A stretch of DNA of 64,000 nt, taken from NCBI GenBank assembly GCA_964017045.1, contig OZ024799.1, forward strand, positions 28,903,596-28,967,595. Reading direction: 5' to 3'. Source of the stretch: Omphiscola glabra (lineage: Eukaryota > Mollusca > Gastropoda > Lymnaeidae). The notes below the pieces were generated by a model. That model was not told the origin of the DNA. It saw only the letters and a program-made list of their open reading frames with translations, and made no database searches. Every line of letters starts with the position of its first letter. Positions within the stretch are counted from its first letter, which is position 1. The translations under genes were made by a program, and so were the position numbers. Below, piece by piece: positions 1 through 11,534 of this stretch.

Positions 1-455
1 CTACAATTGTCGTTATCCATAAAATCATATTTTATTAAATATAATAAGTTAATTCACAATTCATGTATTTTGTTTTGTTATATGTTGTATTGTAAATGTC
101 TTCTCCAAATTTAAACACTCTAACTTAATATCTTATTAATCAAAATAGTACAAAAAGAGTAATTATGCGATCACAGTTTTAAAAATTAAAGACAAAGCCA
201 AACAGTCTGGAAAAATAAACACTAAGAAATTCATAACTTTTCTAGGTACTTCGCTAAGCGGCGCGCGCGGATCGATTTTTCGGATGTCGGAAACAGACCA
301 TAAACCGGTGACCGGTCAATGCCGGTAGGTCACGGGGTCGTATTTATATTTAGTTTCCTTTGTCCACGTAAGGGAGAGACTATGAACTTACTATAGTCTG
401 TTTTGTGCACACGAGGACGTCGATCATTACAACATAAACTTTTTCACCGGACTGA

Positions 456-1799
456 CATGGCTTGTAACAGATATCTTTCGTTAGGAAAACCGGTAAGTTT
501 GCTAGCACTATATTTCGGAAACTATAATAACATTGCAATTAATTTTTTTTGTTTCGAGTGTAAGAACGATTTAACTAATTGAAACAAGACACATGATGAC
601 ATTTAGATAGGTCGTAAATTGTATAAATAGGTATGATGCCTGAGCATAATTCATAACCAGTTATCGAGTAGGCCAAATGAACCGGAAGTGATAGCCATTC
701 TCAGTTATTATTATTCTTATTGCATAAGAAGTATTTAAAATCTTTATAATCTTTTGTTTTAATAATAAAATTTATATTCATGAATACACCATGTCATAAC
801 TAAATCAACTTTAGTCATTTAAATCTATGTTTTAATTGTAATAATTATCAAAATATCCAATAGTAAATTATATTTTTGGTAATGGATAATAATGTCCTTA
901 ATGATATTGATATAATTTATCTTAAACTCATTTTATATAATCAATTAATTGTAGGCTCGGCAGCTACTGAACTTCATTGTCAATTTTTACTAGGTTACAT
1001 AATTTTATTTATATTTATCTTCTAAATATGTATCCCTTTTTTAATTTTACTTTTGTACACCCTTTTTAAGCTTTACTGCTTTAGTTCAAAGCTATTATAT
1101 TTGACTTTTCAGGCTTAGTCCAGTCACTCTGAATTCTGGTCATTGAATAAATTCATTTGACATTTTCATTTGTAAAATAACATTAACAGCTAAGCCCGTA
1201 GTTTGTATTCAAATATTGGTGTTAACATTTCTTACTTAAACGTCTTATCATTTTCTTTCTTTTAAATATACAGCCATGTCACCACCACTTTTTGGAGGAG
1301 CTGTGAAGAGTTGTGCTTCTACTTCTAGTACTACTCGTATCCCGGATTCACACCTGTTCATTCCATTTGGACAAGCTGTAATGGGGACTCGACTACCAGA
1401 CTTTTTTTATATAAGTAACTTTATATCCGATGAATGAATAATGTTCCCTAATGGATATGTAATAAATACTTGGCTTACTCTGAATAACAATAATATTAGA
1501 ACATCATAATATATTATCTATACTGAATAGACAGGATAAATTAAATCACCATTGTCTTAATTAATTAATAATTTAATTACAAAACTACCACAGGGAAATA
1601 TACAATCTTTACTTAAATATATATAAAAATCAAATATAGATGGTACCTTTTGTTACTTACGATAATATGCTTATTTTGTGTTTAGTTAAAATGAATTTAT
1701 TTCTATCTCTATTTCAGTTTGTCTTTACTACGAGACCAACATTTAATTACAAGGCGTTTGTGTAGCGATGAAGTGGAAGATAGTGTCTCTTCTGCTTAG
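456..1799 (+). other. Possible small spliced transcription unit, unresolved
   Basis: A CpG-containing stretch (about 255-420) is followed by an ATG at 456 with a 12-codon open frame ending at a strong donor (GTAAGT after 491). Further along are an acceptor-flanked segment starting at 955 that is open until a TAG at its end, and an acceptor at 1717 followed by a 26-codon open frame ending in TAG at 1797-1799 (starts LSLLRDQHLITRRL, ends SVSSA). The pieces look like exon fragments but I could not join them in one frame and recognise no family. It may be a short or non-coding transcript, or chance splice-like sites. Confidence 0.2.
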
Positions 1800-2696
1800 A
1801 AGTACTGACTAGGTACCTAGCTGTACCAAGTGTTTCTTCAGCAAAACTTTTCTGGATACTTCTCTTGGATATGGCCTCTACTGCCAAAATGTGTCTGCGT
1901 GAACAATTTAACTTTGTTGTATTGGACTTTCCTGTTTTAACAAAAACCTGTCAGGTGTGACTGAATGTCCAACTGGACAATCCACCACAGTATGGACTAC
2001 CAGAGCATAACCTTAACATCTATTGATATTTTTCACCATCAACTGCATTTGTTTGGCAATTTATACACATTGGACTTCTATTTATCATCGTCATTTGTGG
2101 AATCAACAATATTGACACAGTGTAAACCATTTTTGAAAAACTGTTCATTACCAATGGAATCTACACTAGGACTACATTCATCTATGTCATAAACTGAATC
2201 ATTACCAATGATATCTATAACTGTCACAAATTTGATCAAGATTGCCATGGGCTCAACCAAAACGTTACTTTTGACTATCATCTTTTCTAGTAAAGAAAAT
2301 GTATTCTTTTATTCAGCTGCTCGGTGAACTATAAAAGTACTATTATAATATTAAGTGATCACCATTTCTACTGTGGATGTTGAATACTAATAGCACTAGC
2401 ATGGCTACTTGGATTGTCAATTTCATGGATTGGAACATGGATGATTAGCATTTTTTCAATGCGACTTATCCATTATTATAAATAATTTTATAAATCTTTT
2501 CTGTTTATTCACAGTAATAATATTAATTGACTATATGATTGTATGCATTAACAATAGTTTGAATTGGTAATAGTAATATTTATGCAATTTGTATTTTTAA
2601 TGCACAAACAGGCTGCATTTTAAAATTAAATTTATTCACTCTCGGTTGCTCAAATGCCTCTGATTTAATTAATTTATTGATGTATTAATATTTAAA

Positions 2697-3195
2697 GGGC
2701 TTATTATAATAGCCCAATACCTAATTAAACTAAGCTGAAAATTTCAGGGCTTTATCTTTACAGATAAAAAAGTTATGGCATTTTGAGTATTGAGAACAGG
2801 CGCTAAATGTTTAATGAAATATACTTACCCTCCGTTGTTCAAATCCCACGCATGAATACATTAGTTAAGATAATAATATGAAAATGGCTTATTATAAAAG
2901 CCCACTACTTAATTAAACTATGCTGAAAATTTGAGGGCTTTAACTTTACAGATAAAAGAGTTATGGCATTTTGAGTATTGAGAACAGGCGCTAAATGTTT
3001 AATGAAATTTACGTACCCTCTGTTGTTCAATTCCCTCGCATTAATATATTTATTGTAGCATTTGCATGACAATTATTTATTATTAAAGCCCAATACTTAA
3101 TTGAAATGTGTTGCAAATTTCAGAGCTTTAACTTTGCTGAATAAAAAGTTATCGCATTTTGAGTGTCAAAGATGTCTTTTTTCGGTCACAGAATT
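2697..3195. repeat. Tandem repeat, about 188-bp unit, three copies
   Basis: Three diverged copies start near 2699, 2887 and 3076 (spacing 188 and 189). Each opens with a segment like CTTATTATAAWAGCCCA, then a block reading GGGCTTTAACTTTACAGATA, AAGTTATGGCATTTTGAGT and CGCTAAATGTTTAATGAAAT. The third copy is the most diverged. A short satellite or decayed transposon array; no coding potential. Confidence 0.75.
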
Positions 3196-4583
3196 TTGGA
3201 AATTATTTACTAAGGCTATATAAGGAAAAATTCTGACACTAAAAATGTCATAACTTTTTTTCTAATAAAGATAGAAACATAAACTTGGTATCAATGGAAA
3301 GGAAATACTAAGTCCTTTCTAATGATATAAGTTTCATTAATATATAACAACTTTGAAATTTTTAGTGAAGTACCTAACTTTTCTCTTATAAATGATAGAA
3401 AGATTATCTTGATGTCATTGGAAAGCTTAAAACCAGCTCTTTCCAATGATATGCTCTTTGTGTATGTCAGATGTATTTGAAAATTTGAGTACCAATCCAA
3501 ACATTCCTATTTCTCGATCCATTCACTGCTGGATAATGGTAGAAAGTTAAAAAGTAACAACCATCCCCACTCAATACGACCTTAGGCATCATATTAGGCT
3601 TGACAAATTTAAATTTGTACACTGCCCACAGTACAGACTTTCTATTTAGTTTTCAGTGAATGTATAATAAAGTAATAGCAGGCTAAGGCCTTGAAATAAC
3701 AATAATAAGTAGGCTTTGGCTACGGATAATCTTGTATGTATTGCTTTTAGTAGTCTTAACCTGCCTAAATGTAGATTCTTATCTATACTTTTAATAGGCT
3801 AGCTATCAGAAAGTGTATTGCAGGGTGTATTGCATGATATAAATATAAGGGTGAGTAAACATCCAATTAATTACACATCCCCTTTGTTGAGGTAACAAAC
3901 TGAAGGGGAGAGAGGGGGAGGGGAAATATATATATATATATAAACCCCGAAGCATCTTATTCACGAGTCATGAGCATTCATTTAGTGTGACTTGGATTTG
4001 GGGAAAAAAACTTGTCAAACTATTTCCAGTATAATTACTACGGTATACCATAACTTCCATGACATAAGAAACAGACCCAACAGACATTGCAGCTTTTGAG
4101 TACTTGTCAGTACAGGGTTAAAATCAGGTAATACAGTAAACATTGAGGTCCCTTCATAAACTAAAATCCGTGCCAGCCATAGTTTATTGTGAAAATATCG
4201 TTAGATATAAAATTATACTTGGTTTCAGCGGAGAATGCTATAATATGGCTATAACTATCCACAATGTCAATAATTAACTTTACTTTATGACACTATTGCC
4301 ATAAATTATGACTTCGGATCACATAATTCCAAACTATACCAAAAAAAATGAATTATTTTATATTACTATTTTATATTACTAACTTAACCAATCATCCCAT
4401 GATCATAGCTGGCCACCCTGGTGTATAATATAGCCTATGTTTAGGTCTAGTCATCATACTTGTTCGTAGACCCAAATTTTAATGAATGTTGCAACTGAAA
4501 CATGCATTATCGATTTTAAACAGGCATTGGCCTATGCCTATACACCTGTCTTTTCTTTAGACCCAGTTAAATATTATTCTTAC

Positions 4584-5316
4584 CTAAAAGTGCTGCAAAA
4601 ATGCAAAATCTATTTGGATTCAAGTTCATACACTTTGCAATTTCATCCATGATGTATTCTTTGGTTTCCAATGAGCCCTTGTAAGTCAGTTTCAGGTTAT
4701 TTGATGAAAAGTATCTAGGTGGATCAAAGATTGTATAAATGGATTCTTGGGCAATAATGCCCTGCAGACTATGTTCACGACAAAACCTGATTACTTCTTG
4801 ATGATGATCATCCATTGAACAAGCAATTGTTACTCCTAGCTGTCTCAGGGCCATTTTTAGTGATTCTTTTAGATAGACTGGCTGGTTCCACCACACTTTG
4901 GGAGGGGGTGTTCCCTTGTTTGCAATATGTCTTAATACATAACGGACTTTGTCCCGCTGAGTTAGCTGCTGTGACATCCATTCGTTGATTTTTTGATTTT
5001 CTAAGGCTCCATTGAAAAACACAACCAGTTCCATGTTGGCACTGTGGCAAGCTTGCACCAGGTTTGCAAGAAACGAAGTCATGCGATTCCATTGTCCACC
5101 ACAAACCCAGTCAGAGAAGTAGCCACCATATAATCTATCTAAACAACTTTCTGCATCAACAACAACACAGAACCGTCCGCTTGTTCCCACCTGCCCAACT
5201 CGTGCAATAGAACGCCGTTTAGGAACAAAGGCTCGTGAGATTTTCAACAAGTCAACTGAGACACAAGCACTGGAACACTCAGTTTCCAAGAACTCTTGAA
5301 AATCTTTGATGCCCAT
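4584..5316 (-). CDS. FAM120-family protein (constitutive coactivator of PPAR-gamma-like), first coding exon
   Basis: This exon codes for 244 residues and one base of the next codon, ending in a clear donor (G|GTAAG, intron starting at 4583). FAM120A/B proteins are RNA-binding or coactivator proteins with a degenerate XPG/FEN1-like N-terminal domain. Visible family marks: MGIKDF at the start, VVVDAESCLDRLYGG (51-65), FFNGALE (100-106), NKGTPPPKVWW (133-143), DDHHQEVI (169-176) and LNPNRF..FAALL (232-244), where vertebrate members also continue past the same FAALLG. An in-frame ATG lies 13 codons upstream (5355), but MGIK at 5316 matches the conserved family start. The gene continues leftwards out of the window, so only the XPG-like domain is seen. 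It is transcribed away from the TE-rich gap to its right. Whether it is closer to FAM120A or B cannot be told from this exon. Confidence 0.92.
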
Positions 5317-5439
5317 TTTTAGGCTGTTACCTACAAAGCCTTGAACTACAATCACTCACGCAGACTTCGGTGTTGTAATTTGCAAAGGTACATAAAGTTC
5401 TTTAGGAATATAATTTTTAATTTGTCTTCAAATTGACAA

Positions 5440-5530
5440 ATATACACACGTGTGACAGTTCGCCGGCGATCGTAGAATCACGTGACCAGCCATTAACAGA
5501 CCCGGATGTTGGAACCTACCGTGAATAATA
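5440..5530 (-). promoter_or_regulatory. Candidate promoter of the FAM120 gene with two E-boxes
   Basis: About 130-210 bp upstream of the FAM120 start codon lie two CACGTG E-boxes (5447-5452 and 5479-5484, the second within TCACGTGAC) and a CCGGAT ETS-like site near 5510, in a locally GC-richer patch. Palindromic CACGTG sites bind bHLH-ZIP factors such as USF or MITF. Promoter function is inferred from position and composition only. Confidence 0.35.
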
Positions 5531-5817
5531 ATTATTTTCGGATATAATCGGAAATCTTTGGTTTTAATTGCAGGGCCAAATTTAATGTTATTATTGTTAG
5601 CATTCATTAAATTAATCAAACCAATGCATAAAATTGCTATGAAATATTTTCAAAATTTAAAATAAAATATGTTTTATTAATTGGTAAAGAATTTTCGATT
5701 TTTTAAAAAATCAGATGGAAACAAAGCGTTATCTTGTATTTGTACCCCTCTTATGCCTTTGCCACATGCCGTTATGCGTGCGCAGCAGCTCATTTCAGTG
5801 GAACTGTTGTCCATCTC

Positions 5818-5977
5818 CAGTGGCGTAGCTAGTGTCGCCTGGGGCAGGCCAAGGCTTAGCAGTCCCCTTCCACACACAAAAAACGCTTCAGTTAGCAAAA
5901 ATGCGGCCCCTCCATATAAAGAAACAAATTCCGCCAGGGGCGGACCGACCCTCAGCACTCCATCCTACGTCCCTGTA
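5818..5977. mobile_element. Degenerate hAT-like MITE of the AGTGGCGTAG family
   Basis: Begins CAGTGGCGTAGCTAG at 5818, the terminal sequence shared with several better copies here (6043, 49572, 50560). The right end, near a CTACGTCCCTG at about 5967-5977, is poorly matched. Open frames crossing it on both strands are repeat translation, not genes. Confidence 0.5.
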
Positions 5978-6042
5978 CCTCATACAAGGATGGTGGATGC
6001 CAGACGTTAGTGTAAGTTGTTAAATGCATTTACCTGCAGTGG

Positions 6043-6199
6043 TAGTGGCGTAGTTAAGTTTAGTGTCGCCTAGGGCGGGCCCAGATTTTTGCCACTCCGA
6101 TTCCACTAAAAAACTCTGCTGTTCGCCGAAAATGCCTCCCGTCCATATAATGAATATTATTGCGCGCCCCCCCCCAACCCCACCTTTCCTACGCCACTG
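6043..6199. mobile_element. hAT-like MITE with 10-bp perfect inverted ends
   Basis: AGTGGCGTAG at 6044-6053 is exactly mirrored by CTACGCCACT at 6189-6198. The internal part is CG/CCCC rich and non-coding. Same family as the copies at 49572 and 50560. I see no clear target duplication here. Confidence 0.7.
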
Positions 6200-6828
6200 T
6201 TAACATGATAATTTGATACTATTGAAAGTGATATCTTGTATTCTCAAATTGTGCATAGTTTTGCTTCAGATCTTCAGTTAGACTAATTTATTCAGATTGT
6301 GCATGGAGAATGGTGACAGGGGTGAAAGCCCCTGGTGCCAACAGAATCGCCAAAATCGTAATCACTCTGCACGTTAAAGGGTTTATTTTAAAGGGTGTAA
6401 AAAAATCGAATTGAACTATATAAAGCAAATGAATGAATTTCGTGTAATTCAATATATAAGTGATGTAATCAAATATTTTTTAAAGCACTATCCAAAATCA
6501 CATTCAATTACCCTTTGTGTGTGTGTGTGGGGTTGAGCAATTCAGACTGGGCTGGTGTAGTTTAGAAAAATAAAACCCCTTCCGTTATTTATTTATTTTG
6601 TTTATAAAGATAAGAAAGTTTAGTTCTGTAAAGAAAATAATGCGATAATTTGTAGTATTGTACCGGTATAGAGAAACCTGTAAATATCATAAACCTTTGG
6701 ACCAAAGCAAAAATTGGTGTTATTTGCTGCCATGGTATTCATGGCAGGTTCAGCCAGAATGATTATCGTGCACACTACTTTGAAAGAAGGAGACATACAG
6801 ATTGAAAATAAAAACCAATTAGGGCTAA

Positions 6829-7313
6829 TGCGAAGAGATAGCACCGTGATTTCGTTAGGGTTACATTTAGGGTTCAGGTTAGGTTTAGGGATAGAGTTAG
6901 GGTTCAGGTTAGAGAAGCCAGTATATAGGAACTTCTCATTCCTGCCAAAGAAAATCAGGGGCTGGAACAAGCTTTCAAAAGGAACAGTTGAGGCGACAAC
7001 ACTTGACTCATTTGCGTCTATTGCCTCAGGCCTTCCAACCCCCAGTGCATAATACACTCACCCAGTTACTCTTGTAACCAGTGAAATATCCTCATCAACA
7101 CCAGGCACAGAAACATTGCAAATCCCATCTACATTCATAGGAGCCATAATGATCAATAAATTGATGGTGGGCCCTTAATATATAGAAGAAGAAGGTTTAG
7201 GGATACATTTAGGAAATTGTTTCACTATTTTAAACGTTTTATTCTTAATTTTACGGGTAACGGCAATCAAGTTGGCGGCCATGGTAAAGAACGCGGTGCT
7301 ATCTCTTCGCATT
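6829..7313. mobile_element. Telomere-like (TTAGGG-related) dispersed repeat, split by a nested insertion
   Basis: The outer parts (6829-6912 and about 7196-7313) contain TTAGGGTT, TTTAGGGATA and GGTTCAGG strings and are bounded by an inverted pair: TGCGAAGAGATAGCACCG at 6829-6846 and its complement at about 7296-7313. The right part (ATTTTACGGG, CAAGTTGGCGGCCATGGTAA) recurs in reverse at 15622-15812, also next to TTAGGG-like repeats. The middle (about 6913-7195) is a different dispersed repeat, also found at 18182-18250 and 54629-54790. Open frames across it are not supported as genes. Confidence 0.6.
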
Positions 7314-7423
7314 TACCCAAATTAGAAAACAAACAGAATGTGCATACATTTACACGTATATGTATATAAAAAAACAGAAAAATTATGAAAATAAGCGAGT
7401 TTATATTGTGTTCAGTCGGCTTG

Positions 7424-7577
7424 GGAAAGGGGTGGAGTGAGCGGTGCTCCTCCCGTGGTACTTTTTTCTTCACGTGGAGGGGCGGCATTTTCGGCCAACT
7501 GCACTTCTTTTTCGAAGAAAGGGCGATACAAATCTTGGCACGCCCCGGTAGGCACTAACCTTACTAGCTACACCACT
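7424..7577. mobile_element. Degenerate MITE-like repeat ending in CTAGCTACACCACT
   Basis: It carries the GTGGAGGGGCGGCATTTTCGG block and a CTAGCTACACCACT end. Related sequence stands at 8909-9062 and in part at 10150-10250, 54290-54420. Ends are eroded, so boundaries are approximate. Confidence 0.4.
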
Positions 7578-8234
7578 AATTGTAAACATAAACATGTTTC
7601 TTGGAATGTGTTAACATCTACGTATAGCCTGTTTTTTCTTGCAGTTAATATCTATACGTATAGCCTGTTGTTTTTCACGAATCTGTCATGAACATCTAAA
7701 AAATAAATATGCATAATCTGTATGTGGATTTTCGCCATTTCGAACGTTTTACGTTTACTATACTATGAGTTTGAGATATGTACATAAAATTCCTACGTTT
7801 CACTCACAGCCCTTAAGTCTTGAAGCAAAACTGCTGACAACACGCTGTTTCGTCATGATTTAGAACACTCAGCGCGGCAACAGACTGATTATCAAAGCAA
7901 AAGGTCTGCGTCACACATTTTCTTGACGTAATTGGGTGCCAGCACAGCATGACATGTGCTATTCCCATTGGCATTGGCGCAGTTAGATTTTTACAGGATT
8001 TACACTATTTCAAGGGGATTTTGTTAAGAGTTAGCGCTTTTTCCAGGGACAGAACTATTTCGAGATTCGCTTTTCACAGGTTTCACCGTAGGCCTACCAC
8101 GTCCACGGTACGATATTAAACTAGGGCTTAACCGGGTGCAGTTTTTTTACACCGGGTCCGGGCATTTTGAGAAAATACTATGCAGATCCAAGTGTTACCC
8201 CCCCAAAAAAGAGTTAACTTCCCATTTTCTGCCA

Positions 8235-8510
8235 GCATTTAAACAATAGTCCATTAGTGAGTCCTACAGAAAGCCAGTCCTACACCATACCCGTGGCTCT
8301 TTATTGGTTAATATAATAGTCACCTCCCAAAAAAATCAACCTTGTTACCTGAGTTCAACCGTCACGCATGACGCTTGCTGCTTGATAGCTTTATTTTGTT
8401 TCCTCTCACAGTACTATTAATGTAACTCATTTTGAGTAGAGGGAGTGCCGATTGTGAAAAGAGAATTAGCCACACAAAAAGCAAAATGCACGCATGTATA
8501 TATAAGTGAA
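8235..8510 (-). repeat. Dispersed repeat, paired with 51270-51540
   Basis: Read on the minus strand, it shares long stretches with 51270-51540, including GGGAGGTGACTATTATATTA and AATAAAGAGCCACG, and both copies are bordered by a homopolymer C/G run. Probably two copies of one non-autonomous element; no coding capacity recognised. Confidence 0.6.
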
Positions 8511-8908
8511 AGGCCCCCCCCCCCACTTCCCACAATGGTCTGGTCCAGCTCATGGTTATTAATAATGGTGTAAAGTTAGAGCGATTAACCGCACCGATCA
8601 TAGAAATACGTGCATCACTTGAACCTTGCGTTAAGTTCACTTGCAACTGACAAAACATTACAAAGTGCAACACACGTGCCTGTATTTTAAGTTTAATGCT
8701 TTTCGGTTTTCGTCAGTGAGGGGTGGCAAAGTCAAGGGCCACCTCATGGGCTTTAAAAAATCTAGTAGTCCCACTGCATCTTTTATCCTTAGTTAGGTAA
8801 GATTCTCTGGGAAAACGTAAAAATAGATCGCAAGATGTACAGCAAGGTTGGAGGGATGTCAATGATTGTGCTGATGTAGTATCAATACACGACACCAGCA
8901 CACTAATC

Positions 8909-9062
8909 CCACTGGCGTAGGAAAGGTGATGCGAAGGGTGGTACTTTTTCTAGATATTGAGGGGCGGTTTTAAGCCAACTACAGAGCCTTTCTCTTAAGC
9001 TAAGATGGGGGTGGGGCGAAAAAATACCGCCCTGGGCTGCACTAACCCTAGCTACACCACTG
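8909..9062. mobile_element. Degenerate MITE of the GGCGTAG/CTACACCACT type
   Basis: Left end CACTGGCGTAGG at about 8910, right end CTAGCTACACCACTG to 9062. A further AACGCCACTGG at 9129-9139 may be an outer end of an older or nested copy. The internal block resembles 7424-7577. Confidence 0.45.
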
Positions 9063-9234
9063 GGTAGGCCTAGAGTTGGGGTTTTTATTTTATGAAGCCA
9101 GCCTTTAAACATCAAATCCCTACTTTTGCAACGCCACTGGTTGGTTTGTGGTCGGGAGTTAGAAGTAGAGCTAAAGAGTCTGCATTGGTTGCTTCTGTTT
9201 GAATGAGGTGTTAGAATGAAGGATTTTACTGTGT

Positions 9235-9945
9235 AACCATTGAAGGTCTGACTGTGTGACCAAGTGTTAGAATATGAAGGTCTGACTGTGTGACCATTGA
9301 AGGTCTGACTGTGTGACCATTGAAGGTCTGACTGTGTGATACTGTGTTAGAATGAAGGTCTGACTGTGTGACACTGTGTGACCATTGAATGTCTGACTGT
9401 GTGACACTGTGTTAGAATGAAGGTCTGACTGTGTGACCATTGAAGGTCTGACTATGTGACACTGTGTTAGAATGAAGGTCTGACTGTGTGACCATTGAAG
9501 GTATGACTGTGTGACACTGTGTTAGCATGAAGGTCTGACTGTGTAACCATTGAAGGTCTGACTGTGTAACCATTGAAGGTCTGACTGTGTAACCATTGAA
9601 GGTCTGACTGTAACCATTGAAGGTCTGACTGTGACCATTGAAGGTCTGACTGTATGGCCATGTGTTAGAATGAATGATCTTACTGTGTAACCATGGCATT
9701 CAGGGCCGGCCCTAACAGTTGCGGGGCCCTATGCGAAACGGATTGCGCGGGGCCCAGTCTGGGTAGGGATAAGGATAATAAGTGAAAATTAAGATTTTGT
9801 AATAGAAAATAAATTCGCGCGGGGCATATGAAAGTGCGGGGCCCATTGCGGCCGCATCGGTTGCAATGGCCTAAGGCCGGCCCTGATGGCATTGAAGGTC
9901 TGCCTGTATAACCATGTGTTAGAATGAAGGTCTGACTTTGTGGAA
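9235..9945. repeat. Minisatellite, about 23-bp unit (ATTGAAGGTCTGACTGTGTGACC)
   Basis: About 25 imperfect copies of a unit containing GAAGGTCTGACTGTGTGACC, alternating with a variant carrying ACTGTGTTAGAATGAAGG. The array is interrupted by a 185-bp MITE at 9701-9885. Long open frames on the minus strand are translations of the repeat and are rejected as genes. Confidence 0.9.
9701..9885. mobile_element. hAT-like MITE with perfect 8-bp target duplication
   Basis: Ends are CAGGGCCGGCCCTAA and TAAGGCCGGCCCTG (inverted), flanked by identical 8-bp duplications ATGGCATT at 9693-9700 and 9886-9893. Inserted inside the minisatellite at 9235-9945. 8-bp duplications are typical of hAT transposases. 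It is 185 bp and non-coding. Confidence 0.9.
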
Positions 9946-10417
9946 TGAAAAGTTTAATGTACAGTAAAGTTTGGCCTATAATAATAATATGGTTATATGG
10001 TGTTAAATTGATCTGAGCTGTTTGAGACAACGCTGAAACACTTGCCTTTATGTGTTCTTTATAGGCTAATACCAACAAGACTACTATTGCGTGGCTAAGA
10101 GTAGGCTAAGACCGTTGATAATATCAATTGCTTAATTGTCTGTGTGTGTACTGTGGCTTAGGAAGAAGGGGCGGAGAAGGCCGTCAGCCCCGGGCGGCAC
10201 TTTTTTTCCTTACACTGAGGGGCTGACATCGGGGGTATTAATAAACAAAGGGTTAGCCTATACAATTTATGAAATTCCATAAAAAAATTAGTTATGTTAT
10301 ATCAGTTAAAGTAAGTTGTTTGAGATGATTATATGGATAAAAAAGTTAGTCTTATTTTCTATTTATCATGAATTTAATATTTTTTTTTTAAATTGTGATC
10401 AATGTGACGCATGCATT

Positions 10418-10605
10418 CAGAGGCGTAAAGTAGGATGGGCAGGGAGTACAGATGTACCCGGGCGCCAGCTAGTTAGGGGCGCCAAAATGTGCTTTGGTAT
10501 TATTTTATTGAGGAAAATAACGTGTTTGATAGTTTAAAAAAGGAAAAGAGAGCGCTTTAAAATGTATCTTGTCCCCGGGCGCCAAACACTCTAGCTACGC
10601 CTCTG
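10418..10605. mobile_element. hAT-like MITE, CAGAGGCGTA family
   Basis: Left end CAGAGGCGTAAAGTAGG, right end CTAGCTACGCCTCTG. Flanks CATGCATT (10410-10417) and CATGCTTT (10606-10613) agree at 7 of 8 bases, as expected for an ageing hAT target duplication. Internal CCCGGGCGCC blocks recur at 48632 and 54062. Confidence 0.8.
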
Positions 10606-11534
10606 CATGCTTTGCTTGTGTCTAAGACCTTGTACTGATTTCAACATATAATGACGCTGTGATTTCTAATGTTTGCATAAAGATTGCTCAATATTATAAT
10701 TTCATATAACAACTACAAACTTAATTATTAATCTTAAGGACAATGAGGTTTCTATGTGATTAATTGTGATTTGAAATTTCCACAGTGAATCACAGCCTCA
10801 AATATGTTGAAATTGATGTATTTGAATTATTACAGAAATATTTCTAAACTACGTAGGCTGCCATGCAAGAAAGCACCACTTAACGTTCTTACACTTAACA
10901 ATGTCTGACTGAATGCATTTCTAAATAGGCCTATAGCTATTTCTCTTCGAATTTCGCAATCAGTTTCAGTCAGCGTTGTGTGCAATTGTAGAAAGATTTA
11001 TTTTATTATTTTAAATTTTGTAAACTAAAATTGATTAAAACTTATTTAATAATCAGGAAAGGCTCATATCTTTGACTATGCTGTTTATATAAAATGACGT
11101 TTTAAGTCGACTAGATTTCGATCCACAAAAAGCCACACACAAAGGGAAAAAAACAACAACAAAAAACAAAAAACAAATGCTTGTAGAAATAGAAGATTAA
11201 TATTATTATCAATCATCAAAATATATAATTCTATGTTTATATATAAATCTCTGTTGCCGATAACACTACCAAATGGCACTGGTTTTACTAAATAAAATTA
11301 TCGATAACTGCGCTAAATGAGATTCTTAAAAATACTGCATGTGCGTCCGTTTCATAATATTTTACGGAAAAAGTCATGAATCGGCGGTTTAAAAAGGGGT
11401 GAGACATTAGAATGTGATATAGTTCAGGGACATTGAAAAAGTGTGCGATTGCGAACCTGTGTGTGTGTGCGGGGGGGGGGGGGGGAGAGAGAGAGGAATA
11501 ATTGGGATTCTTATAAAGTGCATTTCTTTAATGC

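Larger units (their letters stand above)
1..4583 (-). other. Probable first intron of the FAM120 gene; AT-rich
   Basis: The FAM120 exon ends at 4584 with a good donor and no downstream FAM120 exon is recognisable on the minus strand here, so this stretch is best read as its first intron. It is strongly AT-rich apart from a CpG-containing patch at about 255-420. It holds a three-copy tandem repeat (2697-3195), diverged internally repeated sequence at 3236-3500 and a TA microsatellite near 3925-3942. A possible small spliced transcript on the plus strand is listed separately. Reading the stretch as an intron is inference; it could also be partly intergenic if the next exon is missing. Confidence 0.5.

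Noticed and set aside
5677..6023. Several frames on both strands
   Set aside because: They lie over MITE copies and have no domain signal.
6620..7057. 145- and 112-codon overlapping frames
   Set aside because: Both come from telomere-like and dispersed repeat sequence (LGLHLGFRLGLGIELGFRL).
9412..9699. Minus-strand open frames rich in SQTFNGH
   Set aside because: They are translations of the 23-bp minisatellite.
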